A stretch of 24,540 nt of DNA from Treponema sp. UBA1233 (lineage in GTDB: Bacteria > Spirochaetota > Spirochaetia > Treponematales > Treponemataceae), in contig DBWR01000021.1 of NCBI GenBank assembly GCA_002309305.1, positions 90,947-115,486 of the forward strand, given 5' to 3'. Below, piece after piece: positions 5,862 through 14,286 of this stretch (its first letter is position 1; each line of letters opens with the position of its first letter). A program made the position numbers and the translations under genes. Below the pieces are notes generated by a model, which saw only the letters and a list, made by a program, of their open reading frames with translations, was not told where the DNA came from and did no database searches.

Positions 5862-7517
5862 ATGAAGTCTATAGTTTTTTTGTATGCGGGTTTTTCCACG
5901 CCTTTTGCATTTGATTCAGTTTTTTCCTCCAGATCGGCCTTTGAACGCACCGTTGTATGGGCATCAGGAATCAGTGACTGCCAGGGTATTTTTGCGGCAG
6001 TTACCCCCTCCAGCGAGTCTCAGGTCAAAAATCAGTTGGATGAACTTGGAGTCAAAGTCAGCCTGATCAAAAAAGACGCTTGGACAGTCTCGGATCTTGT
6101 GGGCGAAATGAGCCAGGCCGCCACTCGAAGCGGGGTTCAGACGGTAATCTATTCATTTGCAGACAGACCCTTCCTTGACTCTACGCTTACCGTACAGCTT
6201 TTGGAAGAACATGAAAAATACTCCGCCGAATACACTTTTGCAGACGGATATCCTGAGGGATTTGCACCTGAAATCATTCATTCCGGAACCCTTGCAATAC
6301 TTTCAGGCCTCATTTCCACCAACGCGATGGCAGAGGGGGCTAAACAAGTCTGTCCGGGAAGCATTTTCTCCGTAATCAAAACCGACATCAATTCATTCGA
6401 GATAGAAACTGTACTTTCACAAAAAGACTACAGGATGCTCCGTTTGGACTTCTCATGTTCATCTCTTGCGGGAAAAATTGCATGCACAAGGCTGTACGAG
6501 CTTTCCCTTGACAACAAGGTTCCCTTTGCAGCCGAAGCGCTTTCTGAGTTTGCCGAAAAAACTCCGTCGGTTCAGAGGACGGTTCCCGCATTCTACAACA
6601 TTCAGCTTTGCAAAAACTATACGATTTCATCAGCATACAATCCTTTCTTCAAGCTGCCTTCGCACAAGGACAGGATTTCACTTTCTGCAAGGCCGGCCTC
6701 GCTCATGAGCCTGGAGCAGTTCAAGGCCATGGCATCACAGATTGCATCTTTTTCCGGTTCTGCCGTCATAGGCTTGAGCGCATGGTGTGATCCTGTTGTC
6801 GTTCCAAACCTGAGCGATTATGTCAAGGCTGTTCTTGATCATCCGTCCCTTTCTGTCCTGATTGAAACTGACGGAATTTTTGTCTCCGGTGATTTGGCTT
6901 CTTCAATTTCTACTGCCGTATCTCAAAGCCCTGCAAGGACAAACGGAATGGATGCCGTGACATGGATTGTCAGTGTGGATGCCTTTACTTCCGCAACTTA
7001 TGCAAAAATCCACGGCGAGTACTGCACTGCTTCCGGTACGGTTGAATCCACGGGGGACGGTTCATTCTGTTTTGAAAAGGCAAGGCAGGCTGTTTCTGTT
7101 TTGCATGAAGCTTTTCCAGGTGCCGTATATCCCCAGTTCCTCCGCATGAAGCTTAACGAAAATGAGCTGGAGGCATTCTACCGCTATTATCACGACAAGG
7201 CATCTCCTTCGGGCGGAAAACTTATAATCCAGAAATACGACAACTTCTGCAAGGCAATGCCTGATGAAAAGACCGCAGACCTTACTCCGCTTTTACGTAA
7301 TCCCTGCTGGCACATCAAGCGTGACATGACGATACTGCAGGACGGTTCCGTTCCTTTCTGCCGCGAGTGTCTGGATGAATGCGTGATGGGAAATGTCTTT
7401 AGCGACGGAATAAAGGCTGTGTGGGAAAAGCTTACTCCCCAGGCCGAAAAAGAGATGTCTGGAATACACGAAAAACGATGCGAGGATTGTGATGAATACT
7501 ATACCTTTAATTTTTAA
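5862..7517 (+). CDS. Spiro-SPASM protein: nucleotidyltransferase-like, degenerate radical-SAM-like and SPASM regions
   Basis: This 551-residue protein fits the spirochaete-specific spiro-SPASM family. Residues 1-200 resemble a sugar-nucleotide transferase fold (for example YSFADRPFLDSTLTVQLLEE at 97-116 and DGYPEGFAPEII). Residues 240-440 look like a radical SAM barrel, including a segment that parallels the 'GEP...P' strand (WCDPVVVPNLSDYVKAVLD), but the CxxxCxxC cluster motif is absent where expected (YNIQLCKNYTISSAYN). Residues 480-551 form a SPASM-like Cys-rich tail with Cys482, 500, 503, 507, 540 and 543, probably binding Fe-S or another metal. The ATG is preferred over an upstream TTG at 5844, which overlaps the promoter. 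Its 3' end overlaps the next gene by 26 bp. The biochemical role is unknown; the operon suggests surface or flagellar glycan work. Confidence 0.85.
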   Translation: MKSIVFLYAGFSTPFAFDSVFSSRSAFERTVVWASGISDCQGIFAAVTPSSESQVKNQLDELGVKVSLIKKDAWTVSDLVGEMSQAATRSGVQTVIYSFADRPFLDSTLTVQLLEEHEKYSAEYTFADGYPEGFAPEIIHSGTLAILSGLISTNAMAEGAKQVCPGSIFSVIKTDINSFEIETVLSQKDYRMLRLDFSCSSLAGKIACTRLYELSLDNKVPFAAEALSEFAEKTPSVQRTVPAFYNIQLCKNYTISSAYNPFFKLPSHKDRISLSARPASLMSLEQFKAMASQIASFSGSAVIGLSAWCDPVVVPNLSDYVKAVLDHPSLSVLIETDGIFVSGDLASSISTAVSQSPARTNGMDAVTWIVSVDAFTSATYAKIHGEYCTASGTVESTGDGSFCFEKARQAVSVLHEAFPGAVYPQFLRMKLNENELEAFYRYYHDKASPSGGKLIIQKYDNFCKAMPDEKTADLTPLLRNPCWHIKRDMTILQDGSVPFCRECLDECVMGNVFSDGIKAVWEKLTPQAEKEMSGIHEKRCEDCDEYYTFNF

Positions 7518-8454
7518 TCAGAGGGCAATCGACCGCACCGTTCTGGGAGGGGCAGAAAACGAGACCCGTGTCTCAATGCCTGTTTCATGCATCATATTGA
7601 ACCGCAGCGGAAACCAATACCGCAATCTGGTTTTTGATACCCTTGTAGGACAGGGTTTTGAAAAAATCATATGCATAGAGTCCGGAGATTCAAGCAACAA
7701 TCTGGACGAACTTTCCCTCCAGTATCCGACTGTAAAATTCCTTATCCCGCATGAGGAAGTGACCCCCGGTGACATGCTGAACCTCGGCATAGCTGAATGT
7801 ACTTCACCCTTTGCGCTTGTCGTTCAGGATGACCTTTGCACCCAGGATTTTCAGTTTTCCGTTAATCTTGCCCAAAAGCTTGTTGAAAAAAACAGTTTTT
7901 GTGTGTGTCCGAGGCTTTTTTCATCAACGCTGCAGGTCCTTCCAGTTCATTACATGCCCAACGTAAAGAAATCTGAGTTTACTGTTGATTCATCACTTTC
8001 CATGGCGAGCGGAACCAAAACTTTCTATGCATCCGACTGGGCCGGCTTCTACAACAGGGAAAAATACATGCAGCTGGGTGGGGCGGACTATACGATTACA
8101 TCCCCGTACTGGCAGAAGATGGATTTGTTCTTCCGTTCATGGCTTTGGGGTGAAAACACATGCATAGACACATCATTTTCGCTGACGTATTCAGGCGCAC
8201 TTCCCGAAGAAAACCAGACGGTAGATTATTCGTACCTGAGGTTCTACCTTAAAAACCTTCTTCCGGTGTTCAGGGGTGATCATGCGGAAATCCTGCTGTC
8301 TTCATTTTTTGCATTTAAATCAAGAAGTTCCTGTTCGTTTAGGAATGCTGTTTCCCTCTTTAGTGACGCAAGGGATTGGACTGGCAAAAACATGTACCGG
8401 TTCAAGATGGATGCCGTTCAACTTATTCAGGATTGGGAAAAGCTGGGGGATTAG
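7492..8454 (+). CDS. GT-A-like family 2 glycosyltransferase
   Basis: The 320-residue protein lacks a signal peptide and has a GT2-like core from about residue 30: the opening strand VSCIILNRSG, then DMLNLGIAECTSPFALVVQDDL (94-115). That last stretch parallels the 'ARNxGIxxAxGxYIxFLDDD' block, QDD standing in for the DxD metal and nucleotide-sugar site. SDWAGFYNREKYMQLGGAD (181-199) resembles the later acceptor-side motif in which the enzyme checks its substrate. Donor and acceptor cannot be read. GAGG (7482-7485) sits six bases before this ATG, inside the upstream gene, so the two are probably translationally coupled; a GTG at 7489 is an alternative start. Divergence from typical GT2 enzymes makes activity likely but not certain. 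Confidence 0.78.
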   Translation: MNTIPLIFNQRAIDRTVLGGAENETRVSMPVSCIILNRSGNQYRNLVFDTLVGQGFEKIICIESGDSSNNLDELSLQYPTVKFLIPHEEVTPGDMLNLGIAECTSPFALVVQDDLCTQDFQFSVNLAQKLVEKNSFCVCPRLFSSTLQVLPVHYMPNVKKSEFTVDSSLSMASGTKTFYASDWAGFYNREKYMQLGGADYTITSPYWQKMDLFFRSWLWGENTCIDTSFSLTYSGALPEENQTVDYSYLRFYLKNLLPVFRGDHAEILLSSFFAFKSRSSCSFRNAVSLFSDARDWTGKNMYRFKMDAVQLIQDWEKLGD

Positions 8455-8459
8455 GGAAG

Positions 8460-10973
8460 ATGAAGCTGTTCAGTTTTTTTGGTGGAAATAAAAAGCGGAC
8501 TGTAGTGATAGTCCAGTGCAGGCTCTCTTCTACAAGGCTCCCGAGAAAAGCCCTTTTGCCCCTTGGTGGAAAGACTGTTCTTGAATGGACTCTCACCGCC
8601 ATGAAGAACGTCAAGGCTGATGAATATTATCTTGCAACCGATACGGACAGCGAGGCGGAACTGGCACCCATAGCAAAAAAATGCAAGTGGGAGCTTTATG
8701 CAGGTTCCAGGGACGATGTTCTTGAACGATTCTGCCGTGTTATAGAAAAATCAAAGGCGCAGACAGTCCTCAGGGCAACTGCCGACAATCCCTTCCTCTT
8801 CTACGAGGCGGCCCAGGAGCTGTTGGATGACTTTACTGCAAGAACCCAGACTTCGGGAATAGACTACATGACGTATACGGGCCTTCCCCATGGCAGCGGG
8901 GTAGAGGTCTTTAAGGCTGATTCACTTATGCGTGCGGCCAAGATAACACAGAGCGACTACGACCATGAGCATGTTGGTCCTGCCCTGTACAATCATGCAG
9001 ACAGGTTCAAGAGCCTGTTTCTTCCTGCTCCTGAAAAATACTCGTATCCCCAGATGCGAACTACCATAGACACTCCGTTTGACTATAACAGAAGCCTGAC
9101 GGTTGTAAAGAATGTGTCCGGAGACTCAACTGTCAAAAAGAGCTATACCTATCAGACTGTGGTTCAGGCCATGAGCGATGATAAGGTCATGTATCCCATC
9201 CTCTATGTACCCAGCGTGCAGAAGGGACATGGGACGGGGCATCTTCACCGCTGTCTTGAGCTGGCAGTTCAAACTGGCGGAGACATTTACATTCCGGAGG
9301 ACGCAAGCCTTGAACAGTGTCCGGTTCTTGTAAAGGAAGCTTTGGAAAACGGTCTTGACCCATGGCACGTCACAAATACTTTGGACTATGCAAGTCAATA
9401 CAGGCTGTGTGTTGTGGACATGTTCCAGTCACCGGCATCCCTGCTTAAAAAGCTTTCCGAATCGTGCAGTGTCGTTGCCCTTGATGAGGGGGGGAATTCA
9501 ACTGACTGTGCGGACTACCTCCTTGACATAATTCCGGCTGCAGGACTTTCCAGAGAGGCGAATCTTGTTGAACCGTCATTCATTCCACTGCCGGAGCGCC
9601 GTCATGGAGTTGAGTCTCTGGAAGCGAAAATCCACACCGCCGTTGTCGTCATGGGAGGGGAGGACCCCAGCGGGCTTTCTGTTCCCACGGCAAATGCCCT
9701 TGCGGACAATTCAATTTACGTGACCCTCGTTTGTCCGTCAGCACTTTCGGTCCAGGAAGTTCAGGGAAGGATAAGCGAAAAGAATTCCCAGTACATAAAG
9801 GTTGTTCCACCAGTCCAAAACCTCAAGGAAAAGCTGTATGAATATGATCTGGTCGTAACCCACTACGGATTTACGGCATTCGAGGCAAGTGCGGCAGGCT
9901 GTGCGGTCATACTTTTGGGTACAACCATACTGCATATTGAGCTTGCAAGAAAATACGGATTTGCATGTCTTGAGGCAAATCAGATTTCCGCCGACGGATT
10001 CAGGAATTTGATTGAAAACCCGTCTGCCTTGAGGAATCAAAAGGGCATTTCGGAATCAAAATCACTTGCAGAATACATTTCCATGCTTGCAAAGGGTATG
10101 AAGCTTAGTTGCCCGGTGTGCAGGAGCGACTTCCAGGAACAGGATTCACTTATATCCCGAATACCAGCCCGTACCTTCAGAAGATGCCGGAATTGCGGAA
10201 TGCTTTATCAGTCATGGACGGTGCAGTCCAAGCAGACAGAATACAATTACGATTACTTTTTCGCCGATTATGAAAAGCAGTACGGAAAAACCTATCTGGA
10301 TGACTTTTCATCAATCAAGGCCCAGGGTGTCAGGAGGACTGGAATAATCGACATGCTTTACCGCAGGAAACATTCTTCCGTCACACCGACCATTCTTGAC
10401 ATCGGCTGTGCAATGGGACCGTTCCTTGATGCCGCAAATGACGCTGGATGGCAGGTTTTTGGAACCGATGTGGCGGGCGAGGCTGTGGATTATGTCCAGA
10501 ATACCCTGCATTTCCCTGCAATTAAGGCGGCTTTCCCCGACATAGACGTAACCAAGGAATTTGGCGTGGAAGCATTTGATGCCGTAACCATGTGGTTTGT
10601 AATCGAACATTTCCAGGATTTGGACAAAGTGCTCAAGGCGGTTTCTGGCATCATCAGAAAGGGTGGTGTCTTTGCGTTCAGTACGCCATCGGCCGCAGGG
10701 GTCAGTGCAAAATACAATACCAAGTCGTTTTTTGAACAGAGTCCCAGCGACCATTACAGCCTGTGGGAACCAAAGAGGACGGCTTCCATTTTGCGCAGGT
10801 ATGGGTTCAAGGTATGCCGCATAGTACCAACCGGAATTCACCCCGAAAGGTTTCCCTGTGCCCAAAAAAAGAACATTCAGCCTTCATCGCTGAAATTCAA
10901 GGCTCTGGGAACGATAAGCCGCATTTGTAAGCTTGGAGATACTTTTGAGGTATACTGCAGGAAGGAGAAATGA
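8460..10973 (+). CDS. Three-domain fusion: SpsF-type cytidylyltransferase, PseG/SpsG-type hydrolase and class I methyltransferase
   Basis: The ATG at 8460 follows AGGGA and gives 837 residues. Residues 14-245 are an SpsF/NeuA-like nucleotidyltransferase (VQCRLSSTRLPRKALLPLGG at 18-37, ATADNPF, HGSGVEVF). Residues 246-545 are a GT-B fold of the PseG/SpsG kind, which removes UDP from UDP-sugars: GHGTGHLHR (256-264, probable base His261), LDEGGNST, and HYGFTAFEASAAG (468-480). Residues 549-837 are a methyltransferase with a CPVC...CRNC zinc ribbon (551-554, 576-579) and SAM site ILDIGCAMG (645-653). In Bacillus spore-coat loci SpsF and SpsG are separate neighbours. The likely pathway is a CMP-activated, methylated nine-carbon-type sugar. 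Its TGA overlaps an ATG of the next gene. A longer in-frame start at 8376 would lie deep in the upstream gene and is rejected. Confidence 0.9.
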   Translation: MKLFSFFGGNKKRTVVIVQCRLSSTRLPRKALLPLGGKTVLEWTLTAMKNVKADEYYLATDTDSEAELAPIAKKCKWELYAGSRDDVLERFCRVIEKSKAQTVLRATADNPFLFYEAAQELLDDFTARTQTSGIDYMTYTGLPHGSGVEVFKADSLMRAAKITQSDYDHEHVGPALYNHADRFKSLFLPAPEKYSYPQMRTTIDTPFDYNRSLTVVKNVSGDSTVKKSYTYQTVVQAMSDDKVMYPILYVPSVQKGHGTGHLHRCLELAVQTGGDIYIPEDASLEQCPVLVKEALENGLDPWHVTNTLDYASQYRLCVVDMFQSPASLLKKLSESCSVVALDEGGNSTDCADYLLDIIPAAGLSREANLVEPSFIPLPERRHGVESLEAKIHTAVVVMGGEDPSGLSVPTANALADNSIYVTLVCPSALSVQEVQGRISEKNSQYIKVVPPVQNLKEKLYEYDLVVTHYGFTAFEASAAGCAVILLGTTILHIELARKYGFACLEANQISADGFRNLIENPSALRNQKGISESKSLAEYISMLAKGMKLSCPVCRSDFQEQDSLISRIPARTFRRCRNCGMLYQSWTVQSKQTEYNYDYFFADYEKQYGKTYLDDFSSIKAQGVRRTGIIDMLYRRKHSSVTPTILDIGCAMGPFLDAANDAGWQVFGTDVAGEAVDYVQNTLHFPAIKAAFPDIDVTKEFGVEAFDAVTMWFVIEHFQDLDKVLKAVSGIIRKGGVFAFSTPSAAGVSAKYNTKSFFEQSPSDHYSLWEPKRTASILRRYGFKVCRIVPTGIHPERFPCAQKKNIQPSSLKFKALGTISRICKLGDTFEVYCRKEK

Positions 10974-12580
10974 TGGAAGACAAGTGTGTTTTGATTTTGG
11001 GTGCGGGCCTGATGCAGAGGCCGGCAATCGAGGCAGCCCAGGAACTTGGATATAAAACCGTAGTAGCAGACGCAAATCCTAATGCCCTTTGTGCGGGGTT
11101 TGCAGACCGTTTTGAAAACATAGACCTCAAGGACAAGGAGGGGCTTGCAAAGCTTGCTCTTTCCCTTGGCGACAGTCTGGAGGGTGTTTTTACAGCCGGT
11201 ACTGATTTTTCCGCTTCGGTTTCCTATGTGGCGCAGAAATGCGGACTTCATGCCCATTCGTATCAGGCTGCATGCAACGCAAGCAACAAGGTCCTCATGC
11301 GCGAGTGTTTCCAGAAGGCAGGGGTTCCATCTCCCAAATTCCAGCAGATTCACCGTACTCAGATAGCATCGTTCATCAAACCTTCCGTGTTGAGCCAGAT
11401 GAGTTTTCCCATGGTCGTAAAGCCGGTGGACAATATGGGTGCAAGGGGTTGCCGTCTTGTAAGGAATCAGGACGAATTCCTTCCGTGCATAGAGGATGCC
11501 GTACGAAATTCAAGGAGCGGAAATTCAATTTTTGAGGAATACATGGAGGGTCCTGAGTATTCAATTGACGCCATAGTCTACAAGGATACCGTTACGATAA
11601 CCGGTTTTGCAGACCGCCACATATTTTACTCTCCATATTTCATCGAAATGGGCCACACGATGCCCACAGCCATCGATGATGAAAAGAAAAACGAGCTGAT
11701 AAAGACTTTTGCACGCGCAATCAAGTCTCTGGGACTAAGCTGCGGAGTGGCAAAGGCTGACATCAAATACACGGCGCAGGGACCCATGGTTGGCGAAATT
11801 GCGGGCAGGCTTTCTGGCGGATACATGTCTGGCTGGACCTATCCCTATGCCTCAGACCTGAACCTTACCAAACAGGCGCTTTTGGTTGCCCTTGGAAAAG
11901 AGCCTCAGGAACTCCTTTTGAAGCGAAGGCCGCTTCCGATCAGTGACGGTGGCTTCGAGCTGTATGAGGTTCCATGTCAGAATTTCAGTGCGGAAAGGGC
12001 ATGGATTTCAATCCCGGGAACTGTATCAAGAATCTACGGTACCGAACAGTGTGCGTCTCATCCCTTTGTCAAAAATGCCTTGTTCCGGGCCGAACCGGGG
12101 TCTTCCGTCGATTTCCCGCGCAACAATGTGGAAAAATGCGGAAACTGCATTTCCATGGCTTCTACAAGGGATCTGGCGGTGAATTCTGCAGAAAAGGCCG
12201 TATCCAACCTTGTCCTCAGGCTTGAACCTAATTCCACCCGTACGGACTCATTTTTAAGCGGAAACAGCCGTTCAAGCGAAAAGGGCTTCCCACCGGACGC
12301 ATATCAGCTTACGAAAGGGCAGAGGGAGGCGTTTGACTTCTGGTTGAGTGAGGCGGGAATCATCAAGGCGGGCGAAAGTATTGAAAAAAATATTCCTTTG
12401 TGCTTCAAGGAATCTGCCGATAATTTAAAAGATTGGAACCATCGTTCCATAAGAATGACAGCGCAACTGTTTGACTCAATTTGTCCGAATCATCCCGATC
12501 TGGATAAAAATGTCTTTTGGAAGGCGCTTATAAGGGGCGGTATCCAGGGAATCCTGTATGTTGCGGACAGCAGCCTGTAG
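10973..12580 (+). CDS. ATP-grasp domain ligase
   Basis: The protein has 535 residues. It starts with a pre-ATP-grasp Rossmann-like domain (VLILGAGLMQRPAIEAAQEL, VVADANP), then an ATP-grasp core at about 105-310 (FPMVVKPVDNMGARG near 146-160, FEEYMEGPEYSID near 188-200, KADIKY, and VGEIAGRLSGGYMSGW near 274-289). A C-terminal extension of about 200 residues is less familiar, though its first part resembles the biotin-carboxylase C-terminal fold. ATP-grasp enzymes join a carboxylate to an amine, thiol or other nucleophile through an acyl-phosphate. In this operon amide formation on an amino sugar is a reasonable guess, not shown. GGAG (10964-10967) is five bases from the chosen ATG. The ATG at 10970 overlaps the upstream stop but is only two bases away. 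Confidence 0.88.
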   Translation: MEDKCVLILGAGLMQRPAIEAAQELGYKTVVADANPNALCAGFADRFENIDLKDKEGLAKLALSLGDSLEGVFTAGTDFSASVSYVAQKCGLHAHSYQAACNASNKVLMRECFQKAGVPSPKFQQIHRTQIASFIKPSVLSQMSFPMVVKPVDNMGARGCRLVRNQDEFLPCIEDAVRNSRSGNSIFEEYMEGPEYSIDAIVYKDTVTITGFADRHIFYSPYFIEMGHTMPTAIDDEKKNELIKTFARAIKSLGLSCGVAKADIKYTAQGPMVGEIAGRLSGGYMSGWTYPYASDLNLTKQALLVALGKEPQELLLKRRPLPISDGGFELYEVPCQNFSAERAWISIPGTVSRIYGTEQCASHPFVKNALFRAEPGSSVDFPRNNVEKCGNCISMASTRDLAVNSAEKAVSNLVLRLEPNSTRTDSFLSGNSRSSEKGFPPDAYQLTKGQREAFDFWLSEAGIIKAGESIEKNIPLCFKESADNLKDWNHRSIRMTAQLFDSICPNHPDLDKNVFWKALIRGGIQGILYVADSSL

Positions 12581-12609
12581 TTTTCCTGAATGGAGTTTGT
12601 GCAGATAGT

Positions 12610-13638
12610 ATGAAAAAGATACGTGTACTGGCCGCATTATTGTTTTTTCTCCTTCCTGCCGTTACTGGCGCACAGGGTGTAAGCCTTGTGGAAAGGGCTG
12701 CACAGGACGGCATATCGCTGTACTGGGACCCGCTTTCTGAGACGGGAATGCTGGAGAAAAACGGCCACCACATTTCTTTTCGTGCGGGGCAGGACTATGT
12801 AATCCAGGACTACCAGTCGTTTCTGGATGAAAAGGCTCCCTGGCTGAAGGATGGAGAGCTTTTGGCTTCTTCGGCCTTCATAAATACAGTTGACAGCTTT
12901 TTTAACTTGAATAATACGGCATCCAATTCCGTTATTGGTGCCATATTGATAGATCCAGGTCATGGCGGCAAAGATCCTGGTGCCATGGCTGATTATACGA
13001 TAGACGGTAAGAAGGTTACCGTGCGTGAAAAAGACATTTGTCTTACCATAGGGCTCAAACTGCGGGATTACCTCAAAAAGGCGTATCCCGACAAGAAAAT
13101 CCTTATGACGCGCAGCACCGACGTCTATCTAAAGCTTGAGGAACGCACGGACATAGCAAATTCGGTGGAACTCAAGGAAAATGAAGCGATATTGTATATT
13201 TCCATTCATGTTAATTCAAGTTTGGATCAAAGTGCTTCCGGTTATGAAGTCTGGTACTTATCCCCAGACTACAGGAGGCAGGTATTGGACAAACAGGTAT
13301 CGGATGACAAAAATGTTCAGGCCATACTGAATGACATGCTGGAAGAAGAGTATACAACGGAATCCATCCTTATTGCAAAATTGGTTCTGGATGGCATTGG
13401 GACACAGGTTGGAGCCCTGAGCAAATCCCGTGGCATGAAGGAAGAAGAATGGTTTGTGGTAAGGAATTCCAAGATGCCCAGCATTCTGGTTGAGACAGGA
13501 TTTCTATCCAACGCGGAAGAGGCAAAACTCCTCATGGATGACGAGTACTTGAAGAAACTTGCCTTGGGGATGTATAATGGACTGCAGGCGTTTGTAACTC
13601 ATTTTGAACGCTCCAGAGGATTTACAGGAGTAAAATGA
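12610..13638 (+). CDS. N-acetylmuramoyl-L-alanine amidase (Amidase_3), exported
   Basis: The 342-residue protein has a signal peptide (cleavage near residue 21, TGA-QG) and a C-terminal Amidase_3 domain from about residue 108. Zinc ligands are His118 in LIDPGHGGKDPGA, Glu140 in VREKDICL and His200 in ISIHVNSS; the catalytic Glu295 lies in LVETGFLSN. It would cut the bond between MurNAc and L-Ala in periplasmic peptidoglycan. Residues 22-105 are a short accessory region I do not recognise. An upstream in-frame start at 12517 would place the signal peptide internally and is rejected. The ATG has only a distant GGAG (12592-12595), so translation may depend on coupling to the ligase gene 29 bases upstream. 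Its 3' end overlaps the GerMN gene by 4 bp. Confidence 0.93.
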   Translation: MKKIRVLAALLFFLLPAVTGAQGVSLVERAAQDGISLYWDPLSETGMLEKNGHHISFRAGQDYVIQDYQSFLDEKAPWLKDGELLASSAFINTVDSFFNLNNTASNSVIGAILIDPGHGGKDPGAMADYTIDGKKVTVREKDICLTIGLKLRDYLKKAYPDKKILMTRSTDVYLKLEERTDIANSVELKENEAILYISIHVNSSLDQSASGYEVWYLSPDYRRQVLDKQVSDDKNVQAILNDMLEEEYTTESILIAKLVLDGIGTQVGALSKSRGMKEEEWFVVRNSKMPSILVETGFLSNAEEAKLLMDDEYLKKLALGMYNGLQAFVTHFERSRGFTGVK

Positions 13639-14087
13639 AAATAAGCAGAGCGGTCGCATTATTTTTGTCTTTCGCATTGTTGGCGTGTGCTGTGTTTGTA
13701 TCGGTTTCGCGTATGAATACGGGAAAGCATCGGACGGTATTCTATTTTCCGTCCATGGATACGGACAAATTGTGCACAGAAGTTCGGTATCTGCCGGATG
13801 ACCCGGTTCAGGGAGAATTGTCCTTTTATGTGGATGAACTGCTTTTGGGGCCAATGACAAACAGGTATAAATTCCTTTTTTCATTGGGAACCAGGGCGGA
13901 ATTCTGCACATTGGAGGACGATGTTCTGTATCTGGGGTTGAGCAAGGATGCGCTGTTCAAGTCAAAAGACAGCGTAGACATCAAGACGGGCATCAAACTG
14001 TTAAGGGTGAATATTGTGAAACAATTCACAGAAATTAAAACAGTTTTGGTGTACATTGACGGTAAAAGTGTCTCTGAGGAGGGCTGA
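13635..14087 (+). CDS. GerMN-domain protein, membrane-anchored or exported
   Basis: The 150-residue protein has a hydrophobic N-terminal segment (residues 7-25) acting as a signal anchor or signal peptide; the Cys at 18 lacks a clean lipobox. Residues about 33-145 match the GerMN (sporulation/spore germination GerM) fold: VFYFPSMDTDKL, the helix FYVDELLLGPMTNRYK, and the alternating strands LYLGLSKDALF and TVLVYIDGKSV. In Bacillus GerM is part of an envelope complex during engulfment. In non-sporulating bacteria such proteins commonly sit beside cell-wall amidases, as here, and may position or regulate them. AGGAG (13626-13630) and a start overlapping the amidase stop support coupled expression. 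No intrinsic terminator was seen in the 199 bases before flaA. Confidence 0.85.
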   Translation: MKISRAVALFLSFALLACAVFVSVSRMNTGKHRTVFYFPSMDTDKLCTEVRYLPDDPVQGELSFYVDELLLGPMTNRYKFLFSLGTRAEFCTLEDDVLYLGLSKDALFKSKDSVDIKTGIKLLRVNIVKQFTEIKTVLVYIDGKSVSEEG

Positions 14088-14180
14088 TTTTTTGGCGGCG
14101 TGAATCGAGGGTATGACCCGGTATTATCTGTTCCAGTCGGATAAAATCGGATTACTTTTGGTTCGCTTTATTACGTATGC

Positions 14181-14208
14181 AAAAAAAAATAGCATTTTCG
14201 TAAAAAAA
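14181..14208 (+). promoter_or_regulatory. Phased A/T tracts upstream of the flaA promoter
   Basis: A9 (14181-14189), TTTT (14195-14198) and A7 (14202-14208) have centres roughly 10 bp apart and lie directly upstream of the -35 box. This is typical of an UP element or intrinsically curved DNA that raises promoter strength. Confidence 0.4.
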
Positions 14209-14212
14209 GTCG

Positions 14213-14241
14213 TTGACAAAAACGCTTTCTTAATGGATACT
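14213..14241 (+). promoter_or_regulatory. flaA promoter, sigma-70 type
   Basis: A perfect TTGACA (14213-14218) is followed by a 17-bp spacer and GATACT (14236-14241, four of six). The resulting leader is about 40 nt and ends in AAAAAGGAG (14272-14280), six bases before the ATG. The spacing and strong ribosome site suit a highly expressed structural protein. Confidence 0.6.
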
Positions 14242-14286
14242 ATATTAACAAGGCTACATCAAAAGTGTATTAAAAAGGAGCTTCGA

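Noticed and set aside
8376..8459. Longer in-frame start for the SpsF-PseG-methyltransferase gene
   Set aside because: It would overlap the upstream gene by about 80 bp; the ATG at 8460 has a ribosome site and begins the expected N-terminus.
10311..10865. A 184-codon minus-strand frame inside the methyltransferase region
   Set aside because: The opposite strand encodes well-conserved methyltransferase motifs; this frame shows none.
12416..12423. A second exact GCCGATAA sigma-28-like box
   Set aside because: It lies inside the ATP-grasp coding region with no TAAA box 14-17 bp upstream, so it is probably chance. It serves as a warning about base rates.
14113..14286. Longer in-frame start for flaA
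   Set aside because: This stretch contains the promoter and ribosome site, and the signal peptide begins exactly at 14287.
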